From NCBI RefSeq assembly GCF_900091855.1, contig NZ_FMCH01000636.1:1-40087 (forward strand): DNA of 40,087 nt. Reading direction: 5' to 3'. The translations under genes were made by a program, and so were the position numbers. Of this stretch, positions 1 to 7,306 are shown in pieces (position 1 is the stretch's first letter; every line of letters begins with the position of its first letter). The notes below the pieces were generated by a model. That model saw only the letters and a list, made by a program, of their open reading frames with translations. It was not told where the DNA came from and did no database searches. The stretch comes from Streptomyces sp. DvalAA-14 (lineage in GTDB: Bacteria > Actinomycetota > Actinomycetes > Streptomycetales > Streptomycetaceae).

Positions 1-406
1 GGACGCGGCGGTCGTCGTGGTGAGTCCCGAGCCGGTGACGGTCGTGGCCCCCGAGGCGTCGGCCGAGCCGCTGGAGCAGCCCGAGTCCGCGCCCGAGGTC
101 TCCACCGAGCCCCCGGCCCGCACCCGGCGGCGTGCCACCCGCAAGGCGACCGCCCCGGCCGGTTCGGCGGGTTCGGCCGATGCGGCGCAGGACGCGGCGG
201 CGACCCCGGCCACCGCCGAGGCGCCGGCCGACGGTTCGGCGGACGGTTCGGCCGACGCCGAGGAGGCGGAGCCCAAGAAGCGGGCGCCGCGCAAGGCGGC
301 GGCGAAGAAGACCGCGAAGAAGGTGGCCACCAAGAAGGCCGCGGCCAAGAAGACGACGACGGCAAAGAAGACCGCGTCGAAGAAGGCGTCTTCCGGCGCG
401 GAGTAG
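1..406 (+). CDS. rne: Ribonuclease E/G, C-terminal tail (5' end outside window)
   Basis: The frame is open from base 2 to a TAG at 404-406, giving 134 visible residues. They form a low-complexity tail: a Pro/Glu/Ala/Val stretch, an Arg-rich patch (ARTRRRATRK), an Ala/Asp/Glu acidic stretch, then Lys-Ala-Thr repeats (KKAAAKK, KKTTTAKK) to the end. No catalytic domain lies in the window. In Streptomyces the gene directly upstream of rplU-rpmA-obgE encodes the RNase E/G family endoribonuclease, which matures rRNA and turns over mRNA, and its ends are long, charged and disordered. The call rests on that position and tail composition. The Lys-rich end could bind RNA or the membrane (inference). 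A histone-like Lys/Ala protein would look similar, but none is expected here. Confidence 0.75.
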   Translation, partial: DAAVVVVSPEPVTVVAPEASAEPLEQPESAPEVSTEPPARTRRRATRKATAPAGSAGSADAAQDAAATPATAEAPADGSADGSADAEEAEPKKRAPRKAAAKKTAKKVATKKAAAKKTTTAKKTASKKASSGAE

Positions 407-496
407 CGCAGCAGCGCGAGGGCGCGATGCCCCTGCGGTAGGGGCGGGAGCGGGCGGGTGGGGGAGCGGACAGCCCCCGCCCGTCCGCTGCTTGAC

Positions 497-541
497 CCGG
501 TCCTGGGACCGGCCCCGCGCCAGCCCGGCGCCCAGGACCGG
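497..541 (+). terminator. Large GC-rich hairpin after rne
   Basis: Bases 497-507 pair with 531-541 in an 11-bp stem around a 23-nt loop. There is no U-tract. It lies 90 nt past the rne stop and just before the rplU promoter, so it may end rne transcription. U-less hairpins are common terminators in Streptomyces. Confidence 0.5.
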
Positions 542-553
542 TCCCGGGACCGG
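538..553. repeat. Perfect 16-bp palindrome before the rplU -35
   Basis: CCGGTCCCGGGACCGG reads the same on both strands and ends 6 bp before the -35 hexamer. It overlaps the right arm of the preceding hairpin. It could be part of the terminator or a protein-binding site over the promoter; the sequence does not decide. Confidence 0.55.
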
Positions 554-559
554 GTGAAT

Positions 560-588
560 TTGACCCTGCCGAAGGCACTCCGTAGTCT
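560..588 (+). promoter_or_regulatory. Housekeeping-type promoter of rplU-rpmA
   Basis: TTGACC (560-565), a 17-bp spacer and TAGTCT (583-588) fit the HrdB/sigma-70 consensus closely. This is the best promoter match in the window. Transcription would start near 595, leaving a leader of about 130 nt before rplU. Confidence 0.75.
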
Positions 589-726
589 TGACCTTCGGCG
601 TTTGTGCGCCTATCTCCTGAGCACATTCCTCCTGGTGGCCCTCGCGGGCAGCCGGGAGAGGCCCCCCGCGCGGTATCGGGACGGCTGGCATCAGGGGCCC
701 GAACCGAGCGAGAGAGTGAGTTCCGC

Positions 727-1050
727 GTGTACGCGATCGTGCGTAGTGGTGGCCGCCAGCACAAGGTGGCCATCGGTGACATCGTCGAGGTCGACAAGAT
801 TCCCACCGGCAAGGTGGGGGACGCGGTCGAGCTCTCCACTCTGCTCGTGGTCGACGGCGACGCCGTCACCAGCGACCCGTGGGTGCTGGCCGGGATCAAG
901 GTCGAGGCCGAGATTGTGGACCACCACAAGGGCGTGAAGATCGACATCCTGCGCTACAAGAACAAGACCGGCTACCGGCGCCGCCAGGGTCACCGCCAGC
1001 AGTACACGGCGCTGAAGATCACCGGCATCCCCGCCGCCGCTGCGAAGTAA
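727..1050 (+). CDS. rplU: 50S ribosomal protein L21
   Basis: A 107-residue protein starting [20 protein letters not shown] and ending in a [17 protein letters not shown]-type basic segment, the L21 signature. L21 binds 23S rRNA in the large subunit. GTG at 727 is chosen because the protein then has the usual L21 length (about 105) and starts at the conserved beta strand; the frame is open further upstream, but the extra residues match nothing in the family. The ribosome-binding site is a modest GAGAGAGTGAG. rpmA follows after 14 nt and is surely cotranscribed from the promoter at 560-588. Confidence 0.97.
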   Translation: MYAIVRSGGRQHKVAIGDIVEVDKIPTGKVGDAVELSTLLVVDGDAVTSDPWVLAGIKVEAEIVDHHKGVKIDILRYKNKTGYRRRQGHRQQYTALKITGIPAAAAK

Positions 1051-1064
1051 GGGACTGAGGAGAG

Positions 1065-1319
1065 ATGGCACACAAGAAGGGCGCATCGTCCACTCGGAAC
1101 GGTCGCGACTCCAACGCTCAGATGCTCGGCGTGAAGCGCTTCGGCGGTCAGGTCGTCAACGCAGGTGAGATCATCGTCCGCCAGCGCGGTACCCACTTCC
1201 ACCCGGGCTCCGGCGTCGGCATCGGCAAGGACGACACGCTGTTCGCCCTTGCCGCCGGCGCGGTCGAGTTCGGCACGAAGCGCGGTCGCCGCGTCGTGAA
1301 CATCGTTCCGGCCGCCTGA
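1065..1319 (+). CDS. rpmA: 50S ribosomal protein L27
   Basis: An 84-residue protein beginning [19 protein letters not shown], the invariant L27 start, with the [10 protein letters not shown] and [11 protein letters not shown] blocks. Its flexible N-terminus reaches the peptidyl-transferase centre. The start is already at the mature-like A-H-K-K end, with no cleavable extension of the Firmicutes type. GAGGAGA lies 7 nt before the ATG. It is the second gene of the rplU-rpmA operon and is followed by a strong terminator. Confidence 0.98.
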   Translation: MAHKKGASSTRNGRDSNAQMLGVKRFGGQVVNAGEIIVRQRGTHFHPGSGVGIGKDDTLFALAAGAVEFGTKRGRRVVNIVPAA

Positions 1320-1351
1320 TCAAGGCGCCGTAGAGCGACAGAGCACCACCT

Positions 1352-1400
1352 CCGAGGGCGGACCCCGCTTCCTGGCAACGGGAAGCGGGGCCGCCCTCGG
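1352..1400 (+). terminator. rpmA terminator hairpin
   Basis: CCGAGGGCGG (1352-1361) pairs with CCGCCCTCGG (1391-1400). Inside it CCCCGCTTCC pairs with GGAAGCGGGG, giving about 20 bp with one bulge and a short TGGCAAC loop. It separates rplU-rpmA from obgE. Confidence 0.85.
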
Positions 1401-1467
1401 CGTGTTACACCGCGTGTGAGCGCGGTACGTTCCGGCACGATCCCGTATGTATCTGGAGGAAGCACCC

Positions 1468-2910
1468 ATGACCACCTTCGTGGACCGCGTCGAGCTGCAT
1501 GTCGCCGCGGGTAGCGGGGGCCACGGCTGTGCCTCCGTTCACCGGGAGAAGTTCAAGCCGCTCGGCGGCCCGGACGGCGGCAACGGCGGCCGGGGCGGCG
1601 ATGTGATCCTGGTGGTCGACCAGGCCGTCACCACCCTGCTCGACTACCACCACAGCCCGCACCGCAAGGCCACCAACGGCAAGCCCGGCGAGGGCGGCAA
1701 CCGCTCCGGCAAGGACGGCACGGACCTGGTGCTGCCGGTGCCCGACGGCACAGTCGTGCTGGACGCGCAGGGCCGTGTGCTGGCCGACCTGGTCGGCCAG
1801 GGCACCACATATGTCGCCGGCCAGGGCGGGCGCGGCGGCCTCGGCAACGCGGCGCTGGCCTCGGCGCGGCGCAAGGCGCCCGGCTTCGCGCTGCTCGGCG
1901 TGCCGGGCCAGGCGCAGGACGTGGTGCTGGAGCTGAAGACGGTCGCCGACGTGGCGCTGGTCGGCTACCCGAGCGCCGGCAAGTCCTCGCTGATCTCGGT
2001 GCTGTCCGCGGCCAAGCCGAAGATCGCCGACTACCCCTTCACCACGCTGGTCCCCAACCTCGGTGTGGTCAACGCCGGTTCGACCGTCTACACCATCGCG
2101 GACGTCCCCGGTCTGATCCCGGGCGCGAGTGAGGGCCGGGGCCTGGGGCTGGAGTTCCTGCGGCATGTCGAGCGCTGCTCGGTGCTGGTGCACGTGCTGG
2201 ACACCGCGACCCTGGAGTCCGAGCGCGACCCGCTGACCGACCTCGATGTCATCGAAGCGGAGCTGCGGGCGTACGGCGCCGGGCTGGAGGACCGGCCGCG
2301 GCTGATCGTGCTCAACAAGGTCGATGTGCCCGACGGCCTGGACCTGGCCGAGATGATCAAGCCGGATCTGGAGGCCCGCGGCTACGACGTCTACGAGGTC
2401 TCCGCGGTCTCGCACGCGGGGCTGAAGGAGCTGTCCTACGCGCTGGCCCGGATCGTCGCCGAGACGCGCGCGGCCCAGCCCGCCCAGGAGTCCACCCGTG
2501 TGGTCATCCGCCCGCAGGCCGTGGACGACGCCGGCTTCACCGTGGAGCACGAGGGCGACAACCTCTACCGGGTCCGCGGCGAGAAGCCCGAGCGCTGGAT
2601 CCGCCAGACCGACTTCGCCAACGACGAGGCCGTCGGCTACCTCGCCGACCGCCTGGCCCGGCTCGGTGTCGAGGACGCCCTGCTGAAGGCGGGCGCCCGG
2701 GCCGGCGACGGCGTGGCCATCGGCCCGGACGAGGACGCGGTCGTCTTCGACTGGGAGCCGTCGCTGGCCGCGGGCGCGGAGATGCTCGGCCGCCGCGGCG
2801 AGGACCACCGCTTCGACGCGCCGCGTGCGGCGGTCACCCGCCGCCGCGACAAGCAGGCCGAACGCGACGAGTCGGACGAGGAGTTCCGCGGGTTCGACCC
2901 GTTCAAGTAG
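1468..2910 (+). CDS. obgE: GTPase Obg (CgtA)
   Basis: A 480-residue protein with the three Obg parts. The Gly-rich Obg fold covers about residues 1-160 (repeated GGxGG segments). The P-loop GTPase follows, with GYPSAGKSS at 166-174, DVPG at 212-215 and NKVD at 283-286. An actinobacterial OCT domain lies at about 345-420, ending in a charged tail. Obg GTPases act in 50S assembly and link GTP level to growth; in Streptomyces Obg also affects the onset of aerial growth (known of the family). ATG 1468 is preferred over ATG 1447 because GGAGGA sits 8 nt before it and residue 2 onward is the family N-terminus. It stands after the rpmA terminator, so it probably has its own promoter. Confidence 0.97.
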   Translation: MTTFVDRVELHVAAGSGGHGCASVHREKFKPLGGPDGGNGGRGGDVILVVDQAVTTLLDYHHSPHRKATNGKPGEGGNRSGKDGTDLVLPVPDGTVVLDAQGRVLADLVGQGTTYVAGQGGRGGLGNAALASARRKAPGFALLGVPGQAQDVVLELKTVADVALVGYPSAGKSSLISVLSAAKPKIADYPFTTLVPNLGVVNAGSTVYTIADVPGLIPGASEGRGLGLEFLRHVERCSVLVHVLDTATLESERDPLTDLDVIEAELRAYGAGLEDRPRLIVLNKVDVPDGLDLAEMIKPDLEARGYDVYEVSAVSHAGLKELSYALARIVAETRAAQPAQESTRVVIRPQAVDDAGFTVEHEGDNLYRVRGEKPERWIRQTDFANDEAVGYLADRLARLGVEDALLKAGARAGDGVAIGPDEDAVVFDWEPSLAAGAEMLGRRGEDHRFDAPRAAVTRRRDKQAERDESDEEFRGFDPFK

Positions 2911-3168
2911 CCCCGGGCCGGCGGTGCGCCTCGTCCGGGCCGCGGCCGGGCGAGGGCACCGGGGGCGCGGACCCGTTGACGCGGCGCACTCTCTTCCGTC
3001 AGCGTGGGGCGGCCCGGTGCGCGCCGTGGCGGCGTCCACCGGGGCACCGGCGAAAGTTCAGGCAACGGTGCCGGGACGCGCCAGGAGAGTTCACCCCGGT
3101 GTGAGCGACCGAAACCGGCAAATACTACGCTGGGACGTCTGAAAGCCGATCAGAAGCGAGGGTCCTTG

Positions 3169-4752
3169 ATGGCACGCGTCAGCGTCGTCGTGATCACCTA
3201 CAACGACGCCGAACATGTCACCGCGGCCGTGGAATCAGCCCTCGCCCAGGGCAGTTCGGTCGGCGAGGTCCTCGTGGTCGACGACTGCTCGACCGACAAC
3301 ACCGTCGAGGTACTGGCCCCGCTGCTGGCCGGCGAATCCCTGGTGCGGCTGCTGCCGCGCACCACCAACAGCGGCGGCTGCGGCACCCCGCGCAACGACG
3401 GGATCGGCGCCGCCGCCTTCCCGTACCTGCTCTTCCTCGACAGCGACGACATCATGCCGCCCGGCACCGTGGACGCCCTGCTGCCGCTGGCCGAGCGGCA
3501 CCGCGCCGATGTGACGGCCGGCAAGGCGGTCCGCCGTGAGCTGCCCGGCGGCCGGGAGACGGTCTGGGCGCCGGAGATCTACGACAAGACGGCCGGCGCC
3601 ACCCTGCCCGGCAGCGTTCTCGAGGGCATCGTGGACCACCCGGAGCTGCTCTGGGACACCTTGTCGGTCAACAAGCTCTACCGCACCGCCTTCCTGCGCG
3701 ACCGCCGGCTGACCTTCCCCGACGGCGCTTTCCACTACGAGGACTTCGTCTTCGTCGCCCGCCTCTACGCCGCCCGGCCGCGGATCGTCTTCACCGACGC
3801 GCCGGTCTACATCTGGAACGTCAGACGGCAGGCGCCGCGGCTGTCCATCTCGCTGCGCCGGGCCGACATCACCAACTGGCGGCACCGGGTGGCGGCCCAC
3901 CGCGGCGTGGTCGACACCTTGCGGGACGCCGGCGCCTACGGGCTGGCCGAGGCGGCCCAGGCGAAATTCCTCGACTACGACCTGCCCATGTACATCCGGG
4001 AGCTGCCGCAGCGCTCCGCGGCCTATGTGCGCGACTGGTGGCGGGCCACCCGGGACTACGTGGGCGGGTTCGACCGGGAGGGCGTGGCGCTGGCCTCGGT
4101 GCCGGCCCGCTGGACGGTCCGCGCGCTGACCGCGCCGGGCGCCGACGAGCCGGAGCCGGGGGTGGCCGGGATCGGCCGGCTGGTGGAGCTGGCCGCCCGC
4201 CCGCCGCGGCTGATCCCGCCGTACGGCACGCTGGCGCCGCCGGAGCTGGCCGAGCTGGACACGGACGAGCTGCCGGTCGCGGTGGACGCCCGGGTGCACA
4301 CCGGGACCCACACCCGGCTGGACCTGCGGGTGCACGAGCTGTACGGACGGCTCGCCGCGCTGCACCCGGTGGCGCTGCGGGTGGAGCTGACCGAGCGCGG
4401 CAGCCTGAAGCCCGCGATCAGCGTGGAGGGCCCGCTGGTGGGGGAGGGCGACGGCTGGACGGCCGCGCTGCGGCTGAACACCGCCGACCTGGCCCGCGGC
4501 GGCCGGCTCGCCGTCTGGCACGTCCGCGCCGAGATCCGCTACGCGGGCACCGACCGGCGCACCCCGGTCGAAGTGCGGGCCGCCGACGGCCAGGAGGCTC
4601 GGCGCGGCGCGGTGGTCCGGCCCACCGGCCAGGTGCTGCTGGTGCAGACGCACATCACGGCCGGCCGCGCGCTGATCCTGCGGGTCGCCGACGGGATGCA
4701 GGGCGCCAAGCGGGTGGCCAGCGGTCGGCTGCGCCGGATGCTGGGCCACTGA
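3169..4752 (+). CDS. Family 2 glycosyltransferase (wall polymer type)
   Basis: A 527-residue GT-A fold transferase. It begins with the GT2 strand VSVVVITYNDAEHV, then a VVDDCSTDNT nucleotide-sugar loop and the metal-binding DSDD at residues 91-94; an HYEDFVFVARLY segment follows near 190. About 200 C-terminal residues look like beta-rich repeats of the kind seen after GT2 domains in teichoic-acid glycosyltransferases. No signal peptide or membrane helix is visible, so it should be cytoplasmic. ATG 3169 has GAGGG upstream and begins at the first GT2 strand. The first domain of the minus-strand protein at 7303-10200 has the same organisation (YNDxxxL/V, DDCSTD, GGCGxPRN, DSDD), so the two are likely paralogues in one polymer pathway. 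The sugar and acceptor cannot be told. Confidence 0.88.
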   Translation: MARVSVVVITYNDAEHVTAAVESALAQGSSVGEVLVVDDCSTDNTVEVLAPLLAGESLVRLLPRTTNSGGCGTPRNDGIGAAAFPYLLFLDSDDIMPPGTVDALLPLAERHRADVTAGKAVRRELPGGRETVWAPEIYDKTAGATLPGSVLEGIVDHPELLWDTLSVNKLYRTAFLRDRRLTFPDGAFHYEDFVFVARLYAARPRIVFTDAPVYIWNVRRQAPRLSISLRRADITNWRHRVAAHRGVVDTLRDAGAYGLAEAAQAKFLDYDLPMYIRELPQRSAAYVRDWWRATRDYVGGFDREGVALASVPARWTVRALTAPGADEPEPGVAGIGRLVELAARPPRLIPPYGTLAPPELAELDTDELPVAVDARVHTGTHTRLDLRVHELYGRLAALHPVALRVELTERGSLKPAISVEGPLVGEGDGWTAALRLNTADLARGGRLAVWHVRAEIRYAGTDRRTPVEVRAADGQEARRGAVVRPTGQVLLVQTHITAGRALILRVADGMQGAKRVASGRLRRMLGH

Positions 4753-4895
4753 TCTTCATGATTTTCTGATCATCTTCACAGGCGACGGACAGAAAATAGT
4801 CCCAATCTGGACCGTTGGGGCCGCCTTGGCCTACCGTTCACCGAACGATTGCACGGCGCTGACCGGCACGCTGCGAAAAGGTTGACCGCTTAACC

Positions 4896-6119
4896 ATGGC
4901 GATACGAGGCATACGGACAGACGTGAGTTCCCTGCCCCTGCCCAAGCGCCTGGACTCGCTGACGAGCCTGCGCTTCTTCGCCGCCTTCGCGGTGTTCACC
5001 TTCCACTTCACCGGCACCGGTGGGGAGACCGGCTTCGGGCGGGTGCCGGTCCTCTTCCCCTACTCGATGATCGGCGGGCAGGGGGTCACCTTCTTCTTCG
5101 TGCTCTCCGGCTTCCTGATGATGTGGGTCTTCAAGCCGCACGAGCACCCGGGCGTCTTCTACTGGCGCCGGGTCGGCCGCATCTGGCCCGCCCACCTCGT
5201 CAGCCTGCTGCTGGCGATCTACGCGTACTACATCATGGCCCACCTGACGATCGACTGGCCGAGCCTGATCCTGTCGGTGTTCCTCGTGCAGACCTGGCCA
5301 CCGCACGTCTACCCGACGCTGCCCGGCAACGAGGTCACCTGGACGCTCAGCGTCGAGCTGCTCTTCTACCTGCTCTTCCCGCTGCTGGGCCGGCTCGCCG
5401 ACCGCTGCCGCACCCGCTGGCTGGTGGTGGCCACCGCGCTCGGCCTGGCCGGGATGTGGCTGACCAACTGGATCGCCGCGGTCAACGCGACCCCGGCCAC
5501 CGCCGGCTGGATCATGCGCCTGCCGGTGGTCTACCTGCCGGAGTTCCTGCTCGGCATGACGGTGGCCACAGCCGTCCGGCGCGGCTGGCGGCTGCCGCTG
5601 CGGCCGGTGGTCCCGGTCCTGCTGCTGGCGGCCTACGTCGGCTTCTACTACAAGGGCCGGCCGCAGCTGACCCTGGGCGCGATCCAGCAGGTGGACTACA
5701 CCGAGCGGCAGGCCGTCGCGATCTTCTCGGTCCTGATCATCCTGGCCTTCGTGCAGCGCGAGATCCGCGGGCTGCGCGGCGTGCTCAACACCCGGCCGCT
5801 GGTGCTGCTCGGCGCCTGGTCGTACTGCTTCTACCTCGTCCACCACTCGCTGAGCCGGATCGCCACCTACATCTGGGGCCGGCTGCCCGACAACAACTGG
5901 GCGCTGCTCGGCGTGCTCGCCGTGGGCGTGGTCGGCAACGTGCTGGCCTGGCTGCTGTTCCGCTACGTCGAGGAGCCGGCCGAGCGCTGGATGCGCCGGC
6001 ACACCCCCAAGCGGTGGCTGCCGCCGCCCGTCCCGGAGCAGGCGAGCCCGCGGCTCCCCGCGCCCCGCCCCGAACCCGAGCCGTCACCTGAGCCGGCACC
6101 CCAGCCGGCGAACCGCTAG
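4896..6119 (+). CDS. Acyltransferase-3 family integral membrane protein
   Basis: A 407-residue polytopic protein with the acyltransferase-3 (OafA/YrhL) hallmarks. RLDSLTSLRFFAAFAVFTFH opens the first helix, FFFVLSGFLMMW and the RRVGRIWPAHL loop follow, and roughly ten hydrophobic segments run to FRYVEEPAERW. A Pro-rich cytoplasmic tail ends it. The family moves acetyl or longer acyl groups from CoA to extracytoplasmic sugars; here the neighbours suggest modification of a wall polymer (inference). The ATG at 4896 has only a weak, distant AAAGG; GTG at 4923, in frame and behind an ACGAGGC, is the alternative. The 143 nt before it is unusually AT-rich for this region. It converges on the GT4 gene with 20 bp between the stops. 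Confidence 0.85.
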   Translation: MAIRGIRTDVSSLPLPKRLDSLTSLRFFAAFAVFTFHFTGTGGETGFGRVPVLFPYSMIGGQGVTFFFVLSGFLMMWVFKPHEHPGVFYWRRVGRIWPAHLVSLLLAIYAYYIMAHLTIDWPSLILSVFLVQTWPPHVYPTLPGNEVTWTLSVELLFYLLFPLLGRLADRCRTRWLVVATALGLAGMWLTNWIAAVNATPATAGWIMRLPVVYLPEFLLGMTVATAVRRGWRLPLRPVVPVLLLAAYVGFYYKGRPQLTLGAIQQVDYTERQAVAIFSVLIILAFVQREIRGLRGVLNTRPLVLLGAWSYCFYLVHHSLSRIATYIWGRLPDNNWALLGVLAVGVVGNVLAWLLFRYVEEPAERWMRRHTPKRWLPPPVPEQASPRLPAPRPEPEPSPEPAPQPANR

Positions 6120-6139
6120 CGGTCCGCCGGCGGCCGTCC

Positions 6140-7306
6140 TCAGCGCTCCAGGAAGGCGAACAGCTCCTCCCAGCGGCGGGTGATGGACTCCGGGGTGTAG
6201 CGCTGCACATTGCGCCGGGCCAGCTCGCCCATCCGGTCCCGCTCGTCGCCGTCGTTCATCAGCCGGACCAGCTGGCGGGCCAGCTCCGAGGTGTTGCCCG
6301 GGCGGGCCAGCAGCCCGTCCACGCCGTCCTCGATGATCTCGTGCACGCCGGGGGCGCAGTCGAAGGCTGCGCACGGCAGCCCGCAGGCCATCGCCTCCAG
6401 CAGCGCCAGCGGGAAACCCTCGCCGCGCGAGGACTGCACGAACACCGAAGCGGCCCGCAGCGCCCCCGGCACGTCGTTCGTCTGCCCGGCCCACTCGACC
6501 GAGTCGTCCAGGCCCAGCTCGGTGCACTGCCGCTTCAGCGACCCCTCCAGCTCACCGGCGCCGGTGATCCGCAACCGCCAGCCGGGCACCCGCGGCGCCG
6601 CCTCCGCCCAGGCGTCGAGCAGCATGTCGATGCCCTTTTGATGGCTCAGCCGGCCCACGCTCGCCACCACCTTCTCGGTGCGCGGCGACGGCACCTCGGG
6701 CATCATCGGCAGCGGGTTCGGCATGAAGCCGACGTTGTTCAGCCCCCGGCCCGCCCACAGGTCGGCGTCCTCCTGGGTGAGCAGCACCAGCCGGTCCACG
6801 TCCCGGTAGTACTTCTCCACCCGCTGGAAGCGCGAGGACTGCCGCGAGTACTCGTACGACTCGTGGCTCATGCCGATCACCGGGTGGCCCGCGGTGTCCG
6901 CCAGCTCCACCCACTCCATCGCCCACACCTGGGTGACGATGATCATCGCGCCGGGGCCGGCCGCCCGGAACAGCGCCGACAGCTTCTCCGTGCTCCGCCG
7001 GACGCCCCTGTCGCGGGCCGACTCCTGGCGGCGGGCGCCCAGATTGGCCCGGCCCAGCAGCGACCTGGGCCGCCACCGGGCCGGCGGCCGCACGTCGTAG
7101 AGGGTCACCGCGTCGAACGGCGGGTTGGCGCCGAGGTCCATCGGGACCTCGGGCGGCGCGATGCCGATCACGGTCACCCGGTGGCCGCGGGCCGCGAACA
7201 GCCCGGCCATCTGGGCCTGCCAGCGGGCCACTCCGCCGAGCTCGTTGACCTCGTTGGCGACGAACAGGATGTCGCGCGGGGCGGGGTCGACTGCGGGCTG
7301 TGTCAT
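6140..7306 (-). CDS. Family 4 glycosyltransferase
   Basis: A 388-residue GT-B fold protein. The N-terminus (ILFVANEVNELGGVARWQAQ) is the acceptor-domain Gly loop. SVGRLSHQKGIDMLLDAW opens the second Rossmann domain, and GEGFPLALLEAMACGLPCAA carries the E-x7-E motif of retaining GT4 enzymes. It is cytoplasmic, with no membrane helix. The ATG at 7306 overlaps the TGA of the upstream GT2-glycerophosphotransferase gene (ATGA, 4 bp), so the two are translationally coupled and very likely act on one polymer. The frame is open far upstream of the ATG, but that is antisense coding space of the neighbour. Confidence 0.92.
   Translation of the reverse strand: MTQPAVDPAPRDILFVANEVNELGGVARWQAQMAGLFAARGHRVTVIGIAPPEVPMDLGANPPFDAVTLYDVRPPARWRPRSLLGRANLGARRQESARDRGVRRSTEKLSALFRAAGPGAMIIVTQVWAMEWVELADTAGHPVIGMSHESYEYSRQSSRFQRVEKYYRDVDRLVLLTQEDADLWAGRGLNNVGFMPNPLPMMPEVPSPRTEKVVASVGRLSHQKGIDMLLDAWAEAAPRVPGWRLRITGAGELEGSLKRQCTELGLDDSVEWAGQTNDVPGALRAASVFVQSSRGEGFPLALLEAMACGLPCAAFDCAPGVHEIIEDGVDGLLARPGNTSELARQLVRLMNDGDERDRMGELARRNVQRYTPESITRRWEELFAFLER

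Noticed and set aside
604-726. N-terminal extension of L21 to ATG 604
   Set aside because: Would make a 148-residue L21 with 41 extra residues unlike any family member; GTG 727 gives the normal length.
407-726. L21 autoregulatory leader RNA
   Set aside because: The known L21 leader is a Firmicutes structure; I could not match its fold here.
6112-6123. ACCGCTAGCGGT palindrome as a terminator for the acyltransferase gene
   Set aside because: Perfect but has no loop and includes the stop codon; too short to support a terminator call.
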